A stretch of DNA of 35,876 bases from Methylomicrobium sp035916875 (GTDB taxonomy: Bacteria > Pseudomonadota > Gammaproteobacteria > Methylococcales > Methylomonadaceae). The notes beneath the pieces were generated by a model that was not told the origin of the DNA, did not search any database, and saw only the letters and a program-made list of their open reading frames with translations. Shown piece after piece: positions 1 through 7,640 of this stretch. The stretch's first letter is position 1; the number at the start of each line of letters is the position of its first letter. The position numbers and the translations under genes were made by a program. Location: contig NZ_JAXUHN010000043.1 of assembly GCF_035916875.1 (NCBI RefSeq), forward strand, positions 1 through 35,876, written 5' to 3'.

Positions 1-10
1 GGCAAAAAGG

Positions 11-50
11 GTGCACGGATTTAAGCGTGGGTTGGTCAAAAACCGTGCAC
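11..50. repeat. 8-bp inverted repeat (GTGCACGG/CCGTGCAC)
   Basis: GTGCACGG at 11-18 and its exact complement CCGTGCAC at 43-50 flank a 24-base spacer. There is no T-run after it, so it does not look like an intrinsic terminator. It could be an operator half-site pair or the end of a transcribed hairpin belonging to a gene outside the window. Nothing else is recognised in 1-311. Confidence 0.35.
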
Positions 51-311
51 TTACAGCAACGAAAAATAACTGATTTAGCTATTAAATCAAACAGATAGTG
101 TTTTCTGAGTAGACTCTAAATAGAGGGGGGCGAAACCTTTTTTGATTGAAAAATCTGTTTCGCAAAATTTAAGTTTTGGGGGAAAGTGCGGCTGGATACT
201 TAGCTATGTAAATCTAAATTTGATCTGGCGGGTTCAAATCACTGGCAAATAATGTAGCCTATTTGCAACAGATGAGGGTTGTTCGCGAGCCTTCATGGCA
301 TTAACTTTTCT

Positions 312-869
312 TTAGTTATGGATTAACATCGATAAGCCCAAGATGACAGCAATTAAGAGCCAGAATGACACATTGTAAGCTAGATAGATTTTCCACAGGC
401 TAAGCCCGGAGCTTTGCCGTGATTGGAATAAAAAGGACTGGGTTTTAAATTTGAGATCGTAAATCTTGCGCTTCTTGGTATCTGCTAATATCTGGTAGGC
501 TTGATTAATCTCATTCAGTCGCTTTTCACGAAGCGCAGGCTGGGTTGAGTTACTGTATTTGTGTGCCAATGCACTATAGGCAGCATCAATCATCTTGGCG
601 TCAACGTTATTTAACAGCCCTAAGACTTGATAGAAATCCGAGTCATCTGCAAAGTTATTATGCTGTTGATCGTATCGGGCTTTTAGCAAGGAGTCGGATA
701 AATGGTTGTAGGCTTCATTGATTTCCGACATCCGCTGATTGGCTTGCTCTTGGTTTTCCGTCCGTTTGTCGGGATGATAGCGATGAGCCAGCAGCTTAAA
801 CGCGGCACGAATCACCACGTCTTCAGCATGATGGCTTAAGCCTAAAACACGGTAGTAATCTTTATTCAT
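312..869 (-). CDS. Membrane-anchored protein with two J-domain-like modules
   Basis: 185 aa from the ATG at 869; a TTG one codon earlier is a weaker alternative. Residues 4-66 form a DnaJ J domain (DYYRVLGL start, YHPDK at about 31-35, ARYD end), the module that stimulates DnaK/HSP70 ATPase. Residues about 78-140 repeat the same pattern (DFYQVLGL ... INQAYQILAD ... KIYDLK), but the HPD position reads YSNST, so this copy should not activate DnaK. The C terminus (about 162-184) is one hydrophobic helix, suggesting a tail-anchored inner-membrane protein. There is no G/F-rich or zinc-finger region, so it is not DnaJ itself. It lies outside the island and before the insertion was the gene downstream of the tRNA cluster. 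The family call is firm; the role is unknown. Confidence 0.8.
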   Translation of the reverse strand: MNKDYYRVLGLSHHAEDVVIRAAFKLLAHRYHPDKRTENQEQANQRMSEINEAYNHLSDSLLKARYDQQHNNFADDSDFYQVLGLLNNVDAKMIDAAYSALAHKYSNSTQPALREKRLNEINQAYQILADTKKRKIYDLKFKTQSFLFQSRQSSGLSLWKIYLAYNVSFWLLIAVILGLSMLIHN

Positions 870-1036
870 CAAGGCGGCACAACGAGAGAAGTTATCTTTT
901 TGCTTTTCTTATAAGATATCCAATATAAAACAGCGGGATCAAAAGACCGATTTTTTAAATGCGCGTATCAAAACCCGCTCACTTCCTTTTCCTTTTAATA
1001 ATTGCCAATAGGTTGCCCAAAAATAAAAGGTAATAA

Positions 1037-1067
1037 AAAAGGCCTAGCTATTTCTAGCTAGGCCTTT
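1037..1067 (-). terminator. Intrinsic terminator, displaced from tRNA-Asn
   Basis: Perfect 10-bp stem GGCCTAGCTA (1041-1050) / TAGCTAGGCC (1055-1064) with a 4-base loop. Read on the minus strand it is followed by a T-run (the A-run at 1035-1040). It sits just past the truncated tRNA-Asn 3' half, so it is probably the chromosome's original terminator for the tRNA operon, separated from the gene by the island. Confidence 0.8.
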
Positions 1068-1070
1068 AGT

Positions 1071-1122
1071 TTTATTTGGCTCCCCCGGACGGGCTCGAAC
1101 CGCCGACCCGGTGATTAACAGT
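1071..1122 (-). repeat. attL-type 52-bp direct repeat with tRNA-Asn 3' fragment
   Basis: Bases 1071-1122 are identical to 16349-16400. On the minus strand they contain the tRNA-Asn 3' half from the anticodon loop to CCA (CCA complement at 1077-1079), but the 5' half is missing and unrelated DNA begins at 1123. This is the far-end attachment site left by site-specific integration into the tRNA gene. The fragment cannot make a tRNA. Confidence 0.93.
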
Positions 1123-1248
1123 AAATGGATCTTCTGTTCCATAGAATTCTGTTTGTTTCTTAATTGTTTGATATACATAAAAATTATCGAATAAAATAGG
1201 ATTTGAAGTATATCATTTTTTCTCAAAAAATATGGCAACTTCTAAGCA

Positions 1249-1271
1249 TGATTACACCAAAATTACACAGG
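1249..1271 (+). repeat. 23-bp subterminal repeat, left copy (integrase arm-type site candidate)
   Basis: Identical in sequence and direction to 16284-16306. The unit itself contains ATTACAC twice, 11 bp apart (about one helical turn). Tandem short sites inside each island end are what lambda-type integrases bind with their N-terminal domain. That role is inferred. Confidence 0.55.
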
Positions 1272-1742
1272 CTTTTCACTATCATTTTCCAGACTTTGAA
1301 AGCAGGTGTTTAATGGAATTTCGGGGCAGGGTAAGCCTGCTTGGTTTGCCATGCTAAACACGTATTGCCTCCAAAAAGGCCATACATTATGGACAGCGTT
1401 GTATTTTGCAAACTCTTCCAATGCTGCTTGTTCAACGGTGTCAGTCATTTCATAATCAATCTGAAAAATAGCTTCGATTTGGAACAGTGGCTCGGGTTCG
1501 GTTTCAGGTTCACCAGTCAACTTCACCACTCTAACCCCTAAATCGGTAAATACCCGAAAAAGAGGCGATTGCTCATCCACATCCGAATAGCTAAGTATTT
1601 CGCTTTTTACGCCTGATTTTATTTGTTGCCCCAGCTCACCCGCTTCAGGCAGAGACTCAAAGCGTTTTAAATTACCTTCATAAAGTATGATACTTCTAAG
1701 CCTCAATTTTTTTGAAGCTTCGGCAATTAATGCTTTATCCAT
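1263..1742 (-). CDS. SecB-like chaperone of a toxin-antitoxin-chaperone (TAC) module
   Basis: 159 aa. The second half follows the SecB pattern: a strand rich in E/Q (LFQIEAIFQIDYEM), then EFAKYNAVHNVWPFWRQYVFSMANQAGLPCPEIPLN, in which the WPFWRQYV and GLPCPEIPL stretches match the SecB YAR and GLPPL signatures. Canonical SecB is of similar length but acts in protein export. This copy is the third gene of an mqsR-mqsA-chaperone operon, and its ATG overlaps the end of mqsA by 8 bases (ATGGATAA), indicating coupled translation. By analogy with known TAC systems it probably holds the MqsA antitoxin in a foldable, protease-resistant state rather than serving general secretion. The 3' end covers one copy of the 23-bp subterminal repeat (1249-1271). 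Confidence 0.85.
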   Translation of the reverse strand: MDKALIAEASKKLRLRSIILYEGNLKRFESLPEAGELGQQIKSGVKSEILSYSDVDEQSPLFRVFTDLGVRVVKLTGEPETEPEPLFQIEAIFQIDYEMTDTVEQAALEEFAKYNAVHNVWPFWRQYVFSMANQAGLPCPEIPLNTCFQSLENDSEKPV

Positions 1743-2271
1743 GATTCAATTCTTGATAATTTTCAGCGATAGGCGATGCTATCAAAGATAGAGGCTTGGA
1801 TTTCGGCTTAAAGGGAATAACCTTGCCATATCCTGCTTGCGGTGCATCTTTATGCAAACCGGAATGGTCGCTTAACCATTGGCCGACATCGACAGGCTGA
1901 TCTTCCAGCGCCAAACGCATCAATTTATCCATTGCGGCGCTTTGGATGACTTCCCCCCGCTCATATTTGGAAAACGCATTCGTGCCGCCGCCAAAATATT
2001 GCGCGGCTTGTTGTTGGGTTAGTCCCAATTTCGCGCGTAACCCCACAATCTCGCAGCCGGTCAACAAACCATCCACCTTGCGCCAGGCATCGCGCACGCG
2101 GCAATCGTTACGCTTAATTTGATCGGGCAAAATAGCCTCTGCTCCGCACTTGGCGCAAACAGAATATTCAACTTCCGCGCTTAACAAATGGCCTTTATAG
2201 TCAAACTGCTCGATTTCCGTGAATGCTTGCAAGGCATCCGCTCCGCAATCCGCGCAAATTGCTTTGTTCAT
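1735..2271 (-). CDS. mqsA: MqsA-family antitoxin with C-terminal extension
   Basis: 178 aa. The N-terminal zinc module has two CxxC pairs (C6/C9 and C38/C41). Residues about 75-110 form an HTH-XRE DNA-binding domain (LRAKLGLTQQQAAQYFGGGTNAFSKYERG), as in MqsA/YgiT. E. coli MqsA is about 131 aa; here about 45 extra residues follow (VIPFKPKSKPLSLIASPIAE region). In chaperone-dependent antitoxins such a tail is the chaperone-addiction segment, and the SecB-like gene directly behind supports that reading. MqsA should bind and block MqsR and repress the operon through the palindrome at 2611-2625. It starts 10 bases after mqsR, with a GAGCGAAGAA stretch as a weak ribosome site. Confidence 0.92.
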   Translation of the reverse strand: MNKAICADCGADALQAFTEIEQFDYKGHLLSAEVEYSVCAKCGAEAILPDQIKRNDCRVRDAWRKVDGLLTGCEIVGLRAKLGLTQQQAAQYFGGGTNAFSKYERGEVIQSAAMDKLMRLALEDQPVDVGQWLSDHSGLHKDAPQAGYGKVIPFKPKSKPLSLIASPIAENYQELNHG

Positions 2272-2281
2272 AGTTCTTCGC

Positions 2282-2617
2282 TCATGCTAAATGAAAAGAC
2301 CCAATACCGACCTGTATTTCACCGTTTGCCAGCAAACGTAATTTCATATAAATCCGATCTTTAACAGCATCGTCATGTTGTTCATAATCGCAAATATAGA
2401 CATCGTAAATGGCATTTTGATACTGCAAAGACTTTTGAAATTGACTGGCAGTCAAGCCAGCGATGCAACGTTTCACATCCTCGCCGGTATAGCCAAGATT
2501 TCTAATATCCGAGTTGACTTTGCGCCCCTCATAGCGGAATTTGCCTTGCTGGGCGGATTGGCGAATGTCGTTAAGCTCGTAGGCAGGATGATAAGCTGCT
2601 TTATATTCGTTAACCAT
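2282..2617 (-). CDS. mqsR: MqsR-family toxin (mRNA interferase)
   Basis: 111 aa, close to the 98 aa of E. coli MqsR and aligning along its length: a helical start (LNDIRQSAQQGKF), GYTGEDVKRCIAGLTASQFQKSL matching the GLDFDGMCNVIIGLSESDFYKS stretch, then YDVY and DRIYMKLRL matching WQDVY and QVYLKITV. The lysine in FQKS and the tyrosine in IYMK correspond to catalytic K56 and Y81 of the E. coli RelE-like fold. The family cuts mRNA, mainly at GC-containing sites. It is the first gene of mqsR-mqsA-secB-like, 34 bases downstream of the restriction gene on the same strand. The start codon lies inside a 15-bp palindrome, which supports this start. Confidence 0.9.
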   Translation of the reverse strand: MVNEYKAAYHPAYELNDIRQSAQQGKFRYEGRKVNSDIRNLGYTGEDVKRCIAGLTASQFQKSLQYQNAIYDVYICDYEQHDDAVKDRIYMKLRLLANGEIQVGIGSFHLA

Positions 2618-2625
2618 TATGGTTA
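2611..2625. promoter_or_regulatory. Palindrome over the mqsR start, candidate MqsA operator
   Basis: TAACCATTATGGTTA is a perfect 15-bp palindrome whose core AACC-N5-GGTT resembles the AACCT-spacer-AGGTT operators bound by MqsA. It includes the mqsR start codon (2615-2617). Autoregulation by MqsA is inferred from the family and position. Confidence 0.6.
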
Positions 2626-2651
2626 GTTATGTGTGATTTTGCAATAGAGAT

Positions 2652-5315
2652 TTACAAACCAATCAGTTCATCAATCTGCTGAAAAACACCTTTCCCTTGT
2701 GTGTTTTTCGCTTCCGCCATTAAAAACAAGCATTTGCCGCAGCTTTTCCGTGCCCACAATTCGCCAACTGCCCGCTTCTCCCTGGAGTCGTCATTGGTCG
2801 CATACACCTTGCCTTTGTACTCAACGACCAACAACCGACCATCGACCAATTCGGCTACAAAATCTGGGTAAAACCAGCCTTTTGCTAAGGGTAGACGAAA
2901 CGCCACGCCGTCCCGATTGATCAAATTCCTAATCCAAAACTTTACTTTTGGATGACTGTCGATCAATTTGGCGCATTCAAATTCTTCGCCGCTTTCTTTC
3001 AAATCCTCAATCACTGAATAGAAATGCTTGGAAAATTGATAGCGGCCTTCATAAAAAGGCGGTCGGGCCGGGTAATAGCCTGGCGAAAATTCACACACAT
3101 GGTCAAATCGCGTTTCCAAGTTGTTGTTTTCCTCAAACAACGCATGCTGAAAGCCCTTGTCAGCTGCTTGTTTCCGATATGATTCAATCTGTTCGCGTAC
3201 CGCCCGCGCCAGCGCATACTTACTACGCACCAAGCCGGTAAGCGGCAAACCTTGCGACTTGGTTAGGTTGGCAATCAATTTGGTTAAAAAAGCGCGTAAC
3301 TGCGCTGGAATCAAACCGATTTGTCGTACCTGAGGTTCTAGCCAGAATAACAAATCGTTTTCGGTGTAGCCACTTTCCACCCAATCCAGGTTGTACGCTT
3401 GGTTTTGATCAGCCAAGCGATACACCAGCTTTTTACCGGCCATATCCACTTCAAAAGTATGTTCGGTCTGCGCCAGTTTGAAATTCGACAATTCTGCAGG
3501 ATAGTCCAGCAATGACCATTCACCGCGCCAATGCATGAAGGCATCGCTATCGAGCAAGTGCCAAAAATCATCCTGTTTCCAGCATAGTTGCGGCAACGGC
3601 GCAAACACTTCACCCCGCTGCGACGGTACGCGCGCCACAATTACCCGTTGGTTATGCAGCTCAATTTGCGCACTGAATTGTTGCTTTTGTGTGCCGGCCA
3701 CCGTCTTGAGCAATTGCGCTTTGGTTTCCGGGGACACTTCGCCTTTAATCTCAACGCTAAAGGTATTCTGCGGCGTAGTCGTCACCACCACATTTGTCGC
3801 CGCCTCCGGCGGCAACTCAGGCTTGGTTTTCATTTCAAAACGCAAGGTCGGTTCAATCTGCGGCGCTGGATCACTCTCTTCGCCTTCAAATATGTCTTTC
3901 TGGTTTGGGTTACCTTGCAGCAAGTTTTCGGCAACTTCCAACGCCTCAAACCCCATGTCGATCAGCTTGTCGGTAAGCTGCTTGGCGACAATCGAAAAAT
4001 CCGGGGAGGCCAAATGCGCATACGCCCGGTTCAACGCTTCGCTATTGCGCCGCTTGGCATAAGGCATCCTGAGCACTCGCCCCAGCAACTGTTCGGCATC
4101 CTTGCTGGATTTAACGTCCTTGACCGAACAAAACACATAGGCAAACGAACAGTCCCAGCCTTCCTTCAAGGCTTCAATGGTGATGATGTATTTGATCGGG
4201 CAAGCCCTAGAAAACAGGTTTAAACCATCCAACTCGCGTTGCTTGCCGGTCGCTATCGCTATTTCTCGTTCGTCGATATGCAGTTGCTCAACCAAATGCG
4301 CCTTCAACACTTCAACGGTTACTGCACCGTTTTTCGCTTCGGCCTGGAACAGCACGATAGGCCGGATAAAATCGCTTTCCTTGTGCGCCTCCAAAGCCAG
4401 CTTCTTGCTGGTCAACACCGCATCGCGCACCGCCGCTTGCCAGTCCTTATGCTCGGTCAACACGATCGGCAGCTTAATCATGTGCTCGGCTTTGAGTTCC
4501 GAAGCCGAACAGCGATACAGCACATTAGATGAGGATGTCTGGCTGTTATCGGGTGTCGCGGTGAACTCGATAATGCAAGCGGGATGCAGGCGTTTCAAGG
4601 TGTCGAAGGTCAGTTTTGTCCGGGCGTTGTGCGCCTCGTCCATAATTACCAACGGCTGATGCAAGGCCAGCAAATTAGCAAACGAGGCTTTGATCTTGTC
4701 GATGTCCTCACGGCGTAAACCGTTTTCCTGCAAATCCTTTTCGCTGATGCGTTCCAAACGCTGTTCCGGGTCAGCAACGCCGACAAAATGCGGTTCGAAG
4801 TCCTCATGATGCACATATACTTTACGCCCGCTGGTATCTTCCACGCGCAACGCAGCCAATGTACCGACGATAACCAAGGTTTTGCGGCCTATGTCTTGGC
4901 GGCGAATTTGAGTCACTTCGCCGACATCAAACACCCGTAACCGGTCCAGCCCGAATTCGTTTTCCAATGCTTGACGGTATGGATGTCCGACGGTTTTCAA
5001 GGCCTCCAACGTTTGTTCGCGGATCGTGTTGGTCGGCACCAGCCATAACACCACCGGGTAATCCTGTTCCAGATAGGCTTTTTGCGCCACGCTCACGGCA
5101 TAAGAAGCCAGTACGGTCTTGCCGCCGCCGGTCGGCAAGCGTAAACACACATAAGGCAGTTCGCCGAAATCGTAATGCCGGTAGGGAACGGGCGGTAAGC
5201 CCTGATCGAGATAACTTTGCTTGAACGCTTCGGCAACCGGGCCGCTTCGCGCGGCGCTCAGGAATTGCGACAACGCCGTCAAGGCGCGGGTTTGATAATC
5301 CTTTAACGCAAACAT
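2652..5315 (-). CDS. res: Type III restriction enzyme, Res subunit
   Basis: 887 aa from the ATG at 5315. Helicase motif I (PTGGGKT) is at about 61-67, the SF2 motif II DEAH at about 226-229, and a helicase C-terminal region includes EGWD and a QLLGRVLRMPYA (motif VI). The C terminus carries a PD-(D/E)xK nuclease (FYPDFVAEL then VVEYK, about 50 residues from the end). Type III Res works only in complex with Mod: two inversely oriented unmethylated sites trigger ATP-driven sliding and cutting. The start overlaps the mod stop by one base (TGATG), a typical coupled mod-res pair. The length is near the family norm and the motifs are intact, so it is probably active. Confidence 0.93.
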   Translation of the reverse strand: MFALKDYQTRALTALSQFLSAARSGPVAEAFKQSYLDQGLPPVPYRHYDFGELPYVCLRLPTGGGKTVLASYAVSVAQKAYLEQDYPVVLWLVPTNTIREQTLEALKTVGHPYRQALENEFGLDRLRVFDVGEVTQIRRQDIGRKTLVIVGTLAALRVEDTSGRKVYVHHEDFEPHFVGVADPEQRLERISEKDLQENGLRREDIDKIKASFANLLALHQPLVIMDEAHNARTKLTFDTLKRLHPACIIEFTATPDNSQTSSSNVLYRCSASELKAEHMIKLPIVLTEHKDWQAAVRDAVLTSKKLALEAHKESDFIRPIVLFQAEAKNGAVTVEVLKAHLVEQLHIDEREIAIATGKQRELDGLNLFSRACPIKYIITIEALKEGWDCSFAYVFCSVKDVKSSKDAEQLLGRVLRMPYAKRRNSEALNRAYAHLASPDFSIVAKQLTDKLIDMGFEALEVAENLLQGNPNQKDIFEGEESDPAPQIEPTLRFEMKTKPELPPEAATNVVVTTTPQNTFSVEIKGEVSPETKAQLLKTVAGTQKQQFSAQIELHNQRVIVARVPSQRGEVFAPLPQLCWKQDDFWHLLDSDAFMHWRGEWSLLDYPAELSNFKLAQTEHTFEVDMAGKKLVYRLADQNQAYNLDWVESGYTENDLLFWLEPQVRQIGLIPAQLRAFLTKLIANLTKSQGLPLTGLVRSKYALARAVREQIESYRKQAADKGFQHALFEENNNLETRFDHVCEFSPGYYPARPPFYEGRYQFSKHFYSVIEDLKESGEEFECAKLIDSHPKVKFWIRNLINRDGVAFRLPLAKGWFYPDFVAELVDGRLLVVEYKGKVYATNDDSREKRAVGELWARKSCGKCLFLMAEAKNTQGKGVFQQIDELIGL

Positions 5316-6862
5316 CACACCGCCGGAATTTGCTTGAATACGATATTTTCGGCCTCCAGCCGTGCCTTACCGAAACGGCTGGCTTCGCCGTAAATGATTT
5401 TGCGCCCGGTATGCGGCGGCAAGCTGTCCAGCACGGCTTGCGTCAGCACATTGCCGCTTTGCGGCCTGCGGTCGCCGAGAATACCGTTGTACAGCAGATA
5501 ATAGGCGGTATCGTCATGGATGCCCAGCAACGGCGAATCGGCAGTTTTTGCCAGTGGTATACGGGTTTCGCAAAACCAGATATGGGCCGCCAAAGACGCG
5601 AAACGTACGTTATGATGGATGGAACCGTATTCGTCAAAAATCGGCTCACCCAAGCGGAAAAAATGGAAGCCGCTGCCCCCTTGCCAGTTGACGGCTTTGG
5701 AAATGCCACCCTGTTCGCCTTCGACAACTTTTTTCAGGCGCGTCTGGCAATGGGTTTGCGCGTGTTCGCCCATTTCGATGCCGATGTAGCGGCGCTGCAT
5801 TTTGTGGGCTACGGCAACAGTGGTGCCGGAGCCTAAGAAAGAGTCCAAGATCAAATCATTTGGGTTTGTGGCTATATGAATTATTCTAAATAACAGCGCT
5901 TCGGGTTTCGGAGTTTCAAAAGCCGCTTTTTCACCAAATAACTTTTCTATTTCTGCGCTTGCATGCTGATTGAATCCAGTATCATCCCAAATTGACGGGG
6001 TTGTCATTCCTTGCTTTGCTTCGAATTTGAAAAGTTTTCTCATCGGTGTTTTAGCAGTTCCCTTTGCCCCCCAAAATAGTCTATTCTCATTTTGTAGACG
6101 CATCATTTCTTCCCTATTATGTCGCCAACAAGTTCCTTGACGAGGCCAGACTTCTTCGCCTGTATATGGATTAGTTATTGGATAATAGAGGCTTTCTACA
6201 AATCGACCGCCTTTACCATTCGCTGTAGTATCGATCTTTCTGAATGCGCCTCGGGGATCACGACCGATTGGTTCATCAAATTCTTGATATTGGGAATCAG
6301 CCTTCTCAGTTCTCGGCATTAAATTAAAGGATTCTTCAGCTTTGGTTTTCTTCGAGTCACTTGATTTCGATTTTGCCCAAACCAATATATGTTCATGAGT
6401 GGCGCCTATTTTTCTATCATTTGGTGCGCCATCTCGTTTTTTCCATGAAACATCAACAATAAAATTATTTCTTCCGAACACCTCATCCATCATCACCTTC
6501 AAATAATGCGCTTCGTTGTCGTCGATGGACACCCAGATACTGCCATCTTCCGCCAGCAGTTCCCGTAATAATTCAAGACGCGGATACATCAGGCTCAACC
6601 ACAAGGAATGCTCCAGGTTGTCGTCGTAATGCGTGAACGCCGAGCGGGTATTGTAAGGCGGGTCGATGTAGATGCATTTCACCTTACCGGCATACAGCGG
6701 CAGCAGGGCTTTCAAGGCTTGCAGGTTGTCGCCTTGAATTAACATATTTTCGCTATTGGGATCGCCCGCGCCTAGTTCCGGCACCGCTTCAAGTAAACGG
6801 TAAGGCACTTTTTGCGCGGCGCGCACGGCTTCGGCTTTGTTGAGCCAATCGAGTAAAGGCAT
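5315..6862 (-). CDS. mod: Type III DNA adenine methyltransferase, Mod subunit
   Basis: 515 aa. The catalytic DPPYNT (motif IV) is at 67-72 and the SAM-binding SFLGSGTT (motif I) at about 341-348; this IV-before-I order marks the beta class of amino-methyltransferases typical of type III Mod. The central stretch between them (about 150-290) is the variable target-recognition region, so the methylated site cannot be predicted. The product modifies adenine on one strand and supplies specificity to Res. It lies 73 bases downstream of the Panacea partner gene on the same strand and just upstream of res. No homopolymer or short tandem repeat that would suggest phase variation is visible in the gene. 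Confidence 0.93.
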   Translation of the reverse strand: MPLLDWLNKAEAVRAAQKVPYRLLEAVPELGAGDPNSENMLIQGDNLQALKALLPLYAGKVKCIYIDPPYNTRSAFTHYDDNLEHSLWLSLMYPRLELLRELLAEDGSIWVSIDDNEAHYLKVMMDEVFGRNNFIVDVSWKKRDGAPNDRKIGATHEHILVWAKSKSSDSKKTKAEESFNLMPRTEKADSQYQEFDEPIGRDPRGAFRKIDTTANGKGGRFVESLYYPITNPYTGEEVWPRQGTCWRHNREEMMRLQNENRLFWGAKGTAKTPMRKLFKFEAKQGMTTPSIWDDTGFNQHASAEIEKLFGEKAAFETPKPEALLFRIIHIATNPNDLILDSFLGSGTTVAVAHKMQRRYIGIEMGEHAQTHCQTRLKKVVEGEQGGISKAVNWQGGSGFHFFRLGEPIFDEYGSIHHNVRFASLAAHIWFCETRIPLAKTADSPLLGIHDDTAYYLLYNGILGDRRPQSGNVLTQAVLDSLPPHTGRKIIYGEASRFGKARLEAENIVFKQIPAV

Positions 6863-6935
6863 GGATTGGATTTAGTCCTTTATACAAAGTGGGATTTACG
6901 GCAGGGATCGTTCAAGAGCCGTACAGTATTAGGTA

Positions 6936-7640
6936 TTAAAAAGTGGAGTCAATTAGTTCCCGGTAAGCCAAAATCATGCTGTCTTCGGCCACGCCTCCCC
7001 AGATTAGCCAGCGAAGTAAATCGTCAAGAATATCCATCGCATCATCGCTTAACCTATAATCCAAAATTTTGTAAGAATCGTGATGTGCACCAAACGGTTG
7101 GAGATGATCCAAGCGGAGCAATGATTCCTCAGCGCCGGAAATGGGCAACTTGTCCCAATGGAATTGCGGATATTCGCAATGGCGAACCCTTTCAATAAAC
7201 TCTGGGCTATATCCGGCGCGTTTGCCATTTTGATCAATGCCGTAATAAGGTGCGGCCAGAAACGTTGGGGCGGTGGCATGGTTGGGCTTGCCACGAGTGA
7301 GGGCTTTATCAACGGGAATGGTCTCAGAACTAAAAACCAAGGATGGCCTTTTCTTGGCGCGGTACGCGGCCCAGACTTCTTTTTCGTGCAAAGTCATGGC
7401 CGCGACAGGGAGACTGACTTGGCTCAGCGGCCGGTCAACTTTCAGTGGCGAGACCTTAACGGTCGCCGAGTGGTGTTCAGTGGCTGCGTTACGCCCGACA
7501 GGCTCGAATGTATAGGGTATTTGGTCTACATGAGGCGAAAACGTGATAACAAGGGCACCCCTGCATAGTTTCTTGTTTTCGTTTTTTACCCACCAGTCGC
7601 TGGGTTGTATGATGGATTGCAGGCTATCCTCAGGAAACAT
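6936..7640 (-). CDS. Uncharacterised partner of the Panacea gene (toxin candidate)
   Basis: 234 aa from the ATG at 7640, chosen because AGGAAAGGTG lies directly upstream; GTG 7721 and ATG 7673 extend the frame but overlap the upstream gene more. I do not recognise the family with certainty. Visible features: a stretch KKRPSLVFSSETIPVDKA followed by TFLAAPYYGI, then LLRLDHLQPFG, and a helical end (DAMDILDDLLRWLIWGG). The RP-LVFSS strand followed by a hydrophobic strand is reminiscent of MazF/PemK-like barrels, but this is weak. It overlaps the Panacea gene by 11 bases, so the two are translationally coupled. Since Panacea proteins are antitoxins, this is the natural toxin candidate. No signal peptide or membrane helix is seen. 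Confidence 0.75.
   Translation of the reverse strand: MFPEDSLQSIIQPSDWWVKNENKKLCRGALVITFSPHVDQIPYTFEPVGRNAATEHHSATVKVSPLKVDRPLSQVSLPVAAMTLHEKEVWAAYRAKKRPSLVFSSETIPVDKALTRGKPNHATAPTFLAAPYYGIDQNGKRAGYSPEFIERVRHCEYPQFHWDKLPISGAEESLLRLDHLQPFGAHHDSYKILDYRLSDDAMDILDDLLRWLIWGGVAEDSMILAYRELIDSTF

Noticed and set aside
1..311. A gene or RNA before the J-domain gene
   Set aside because: Only an 8-bp inverted repeat and AT-rich DNA are visible; no frame of useful length.
1044..1238. Open frame on the minus strand over the terminator and tRNA fragment
   Set aside because: It runs through a hairpin terminator and the tRNA repeat and has no protein-like composition; an artefact of the att region.
1263..1742. 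Reading the SecB-like gene as the cell's export chaperone SecB
   Set aside because: Its position in an mqsR-mqsA operon inside a mobile island and its divergent sequence fit a TAC chaperone better.
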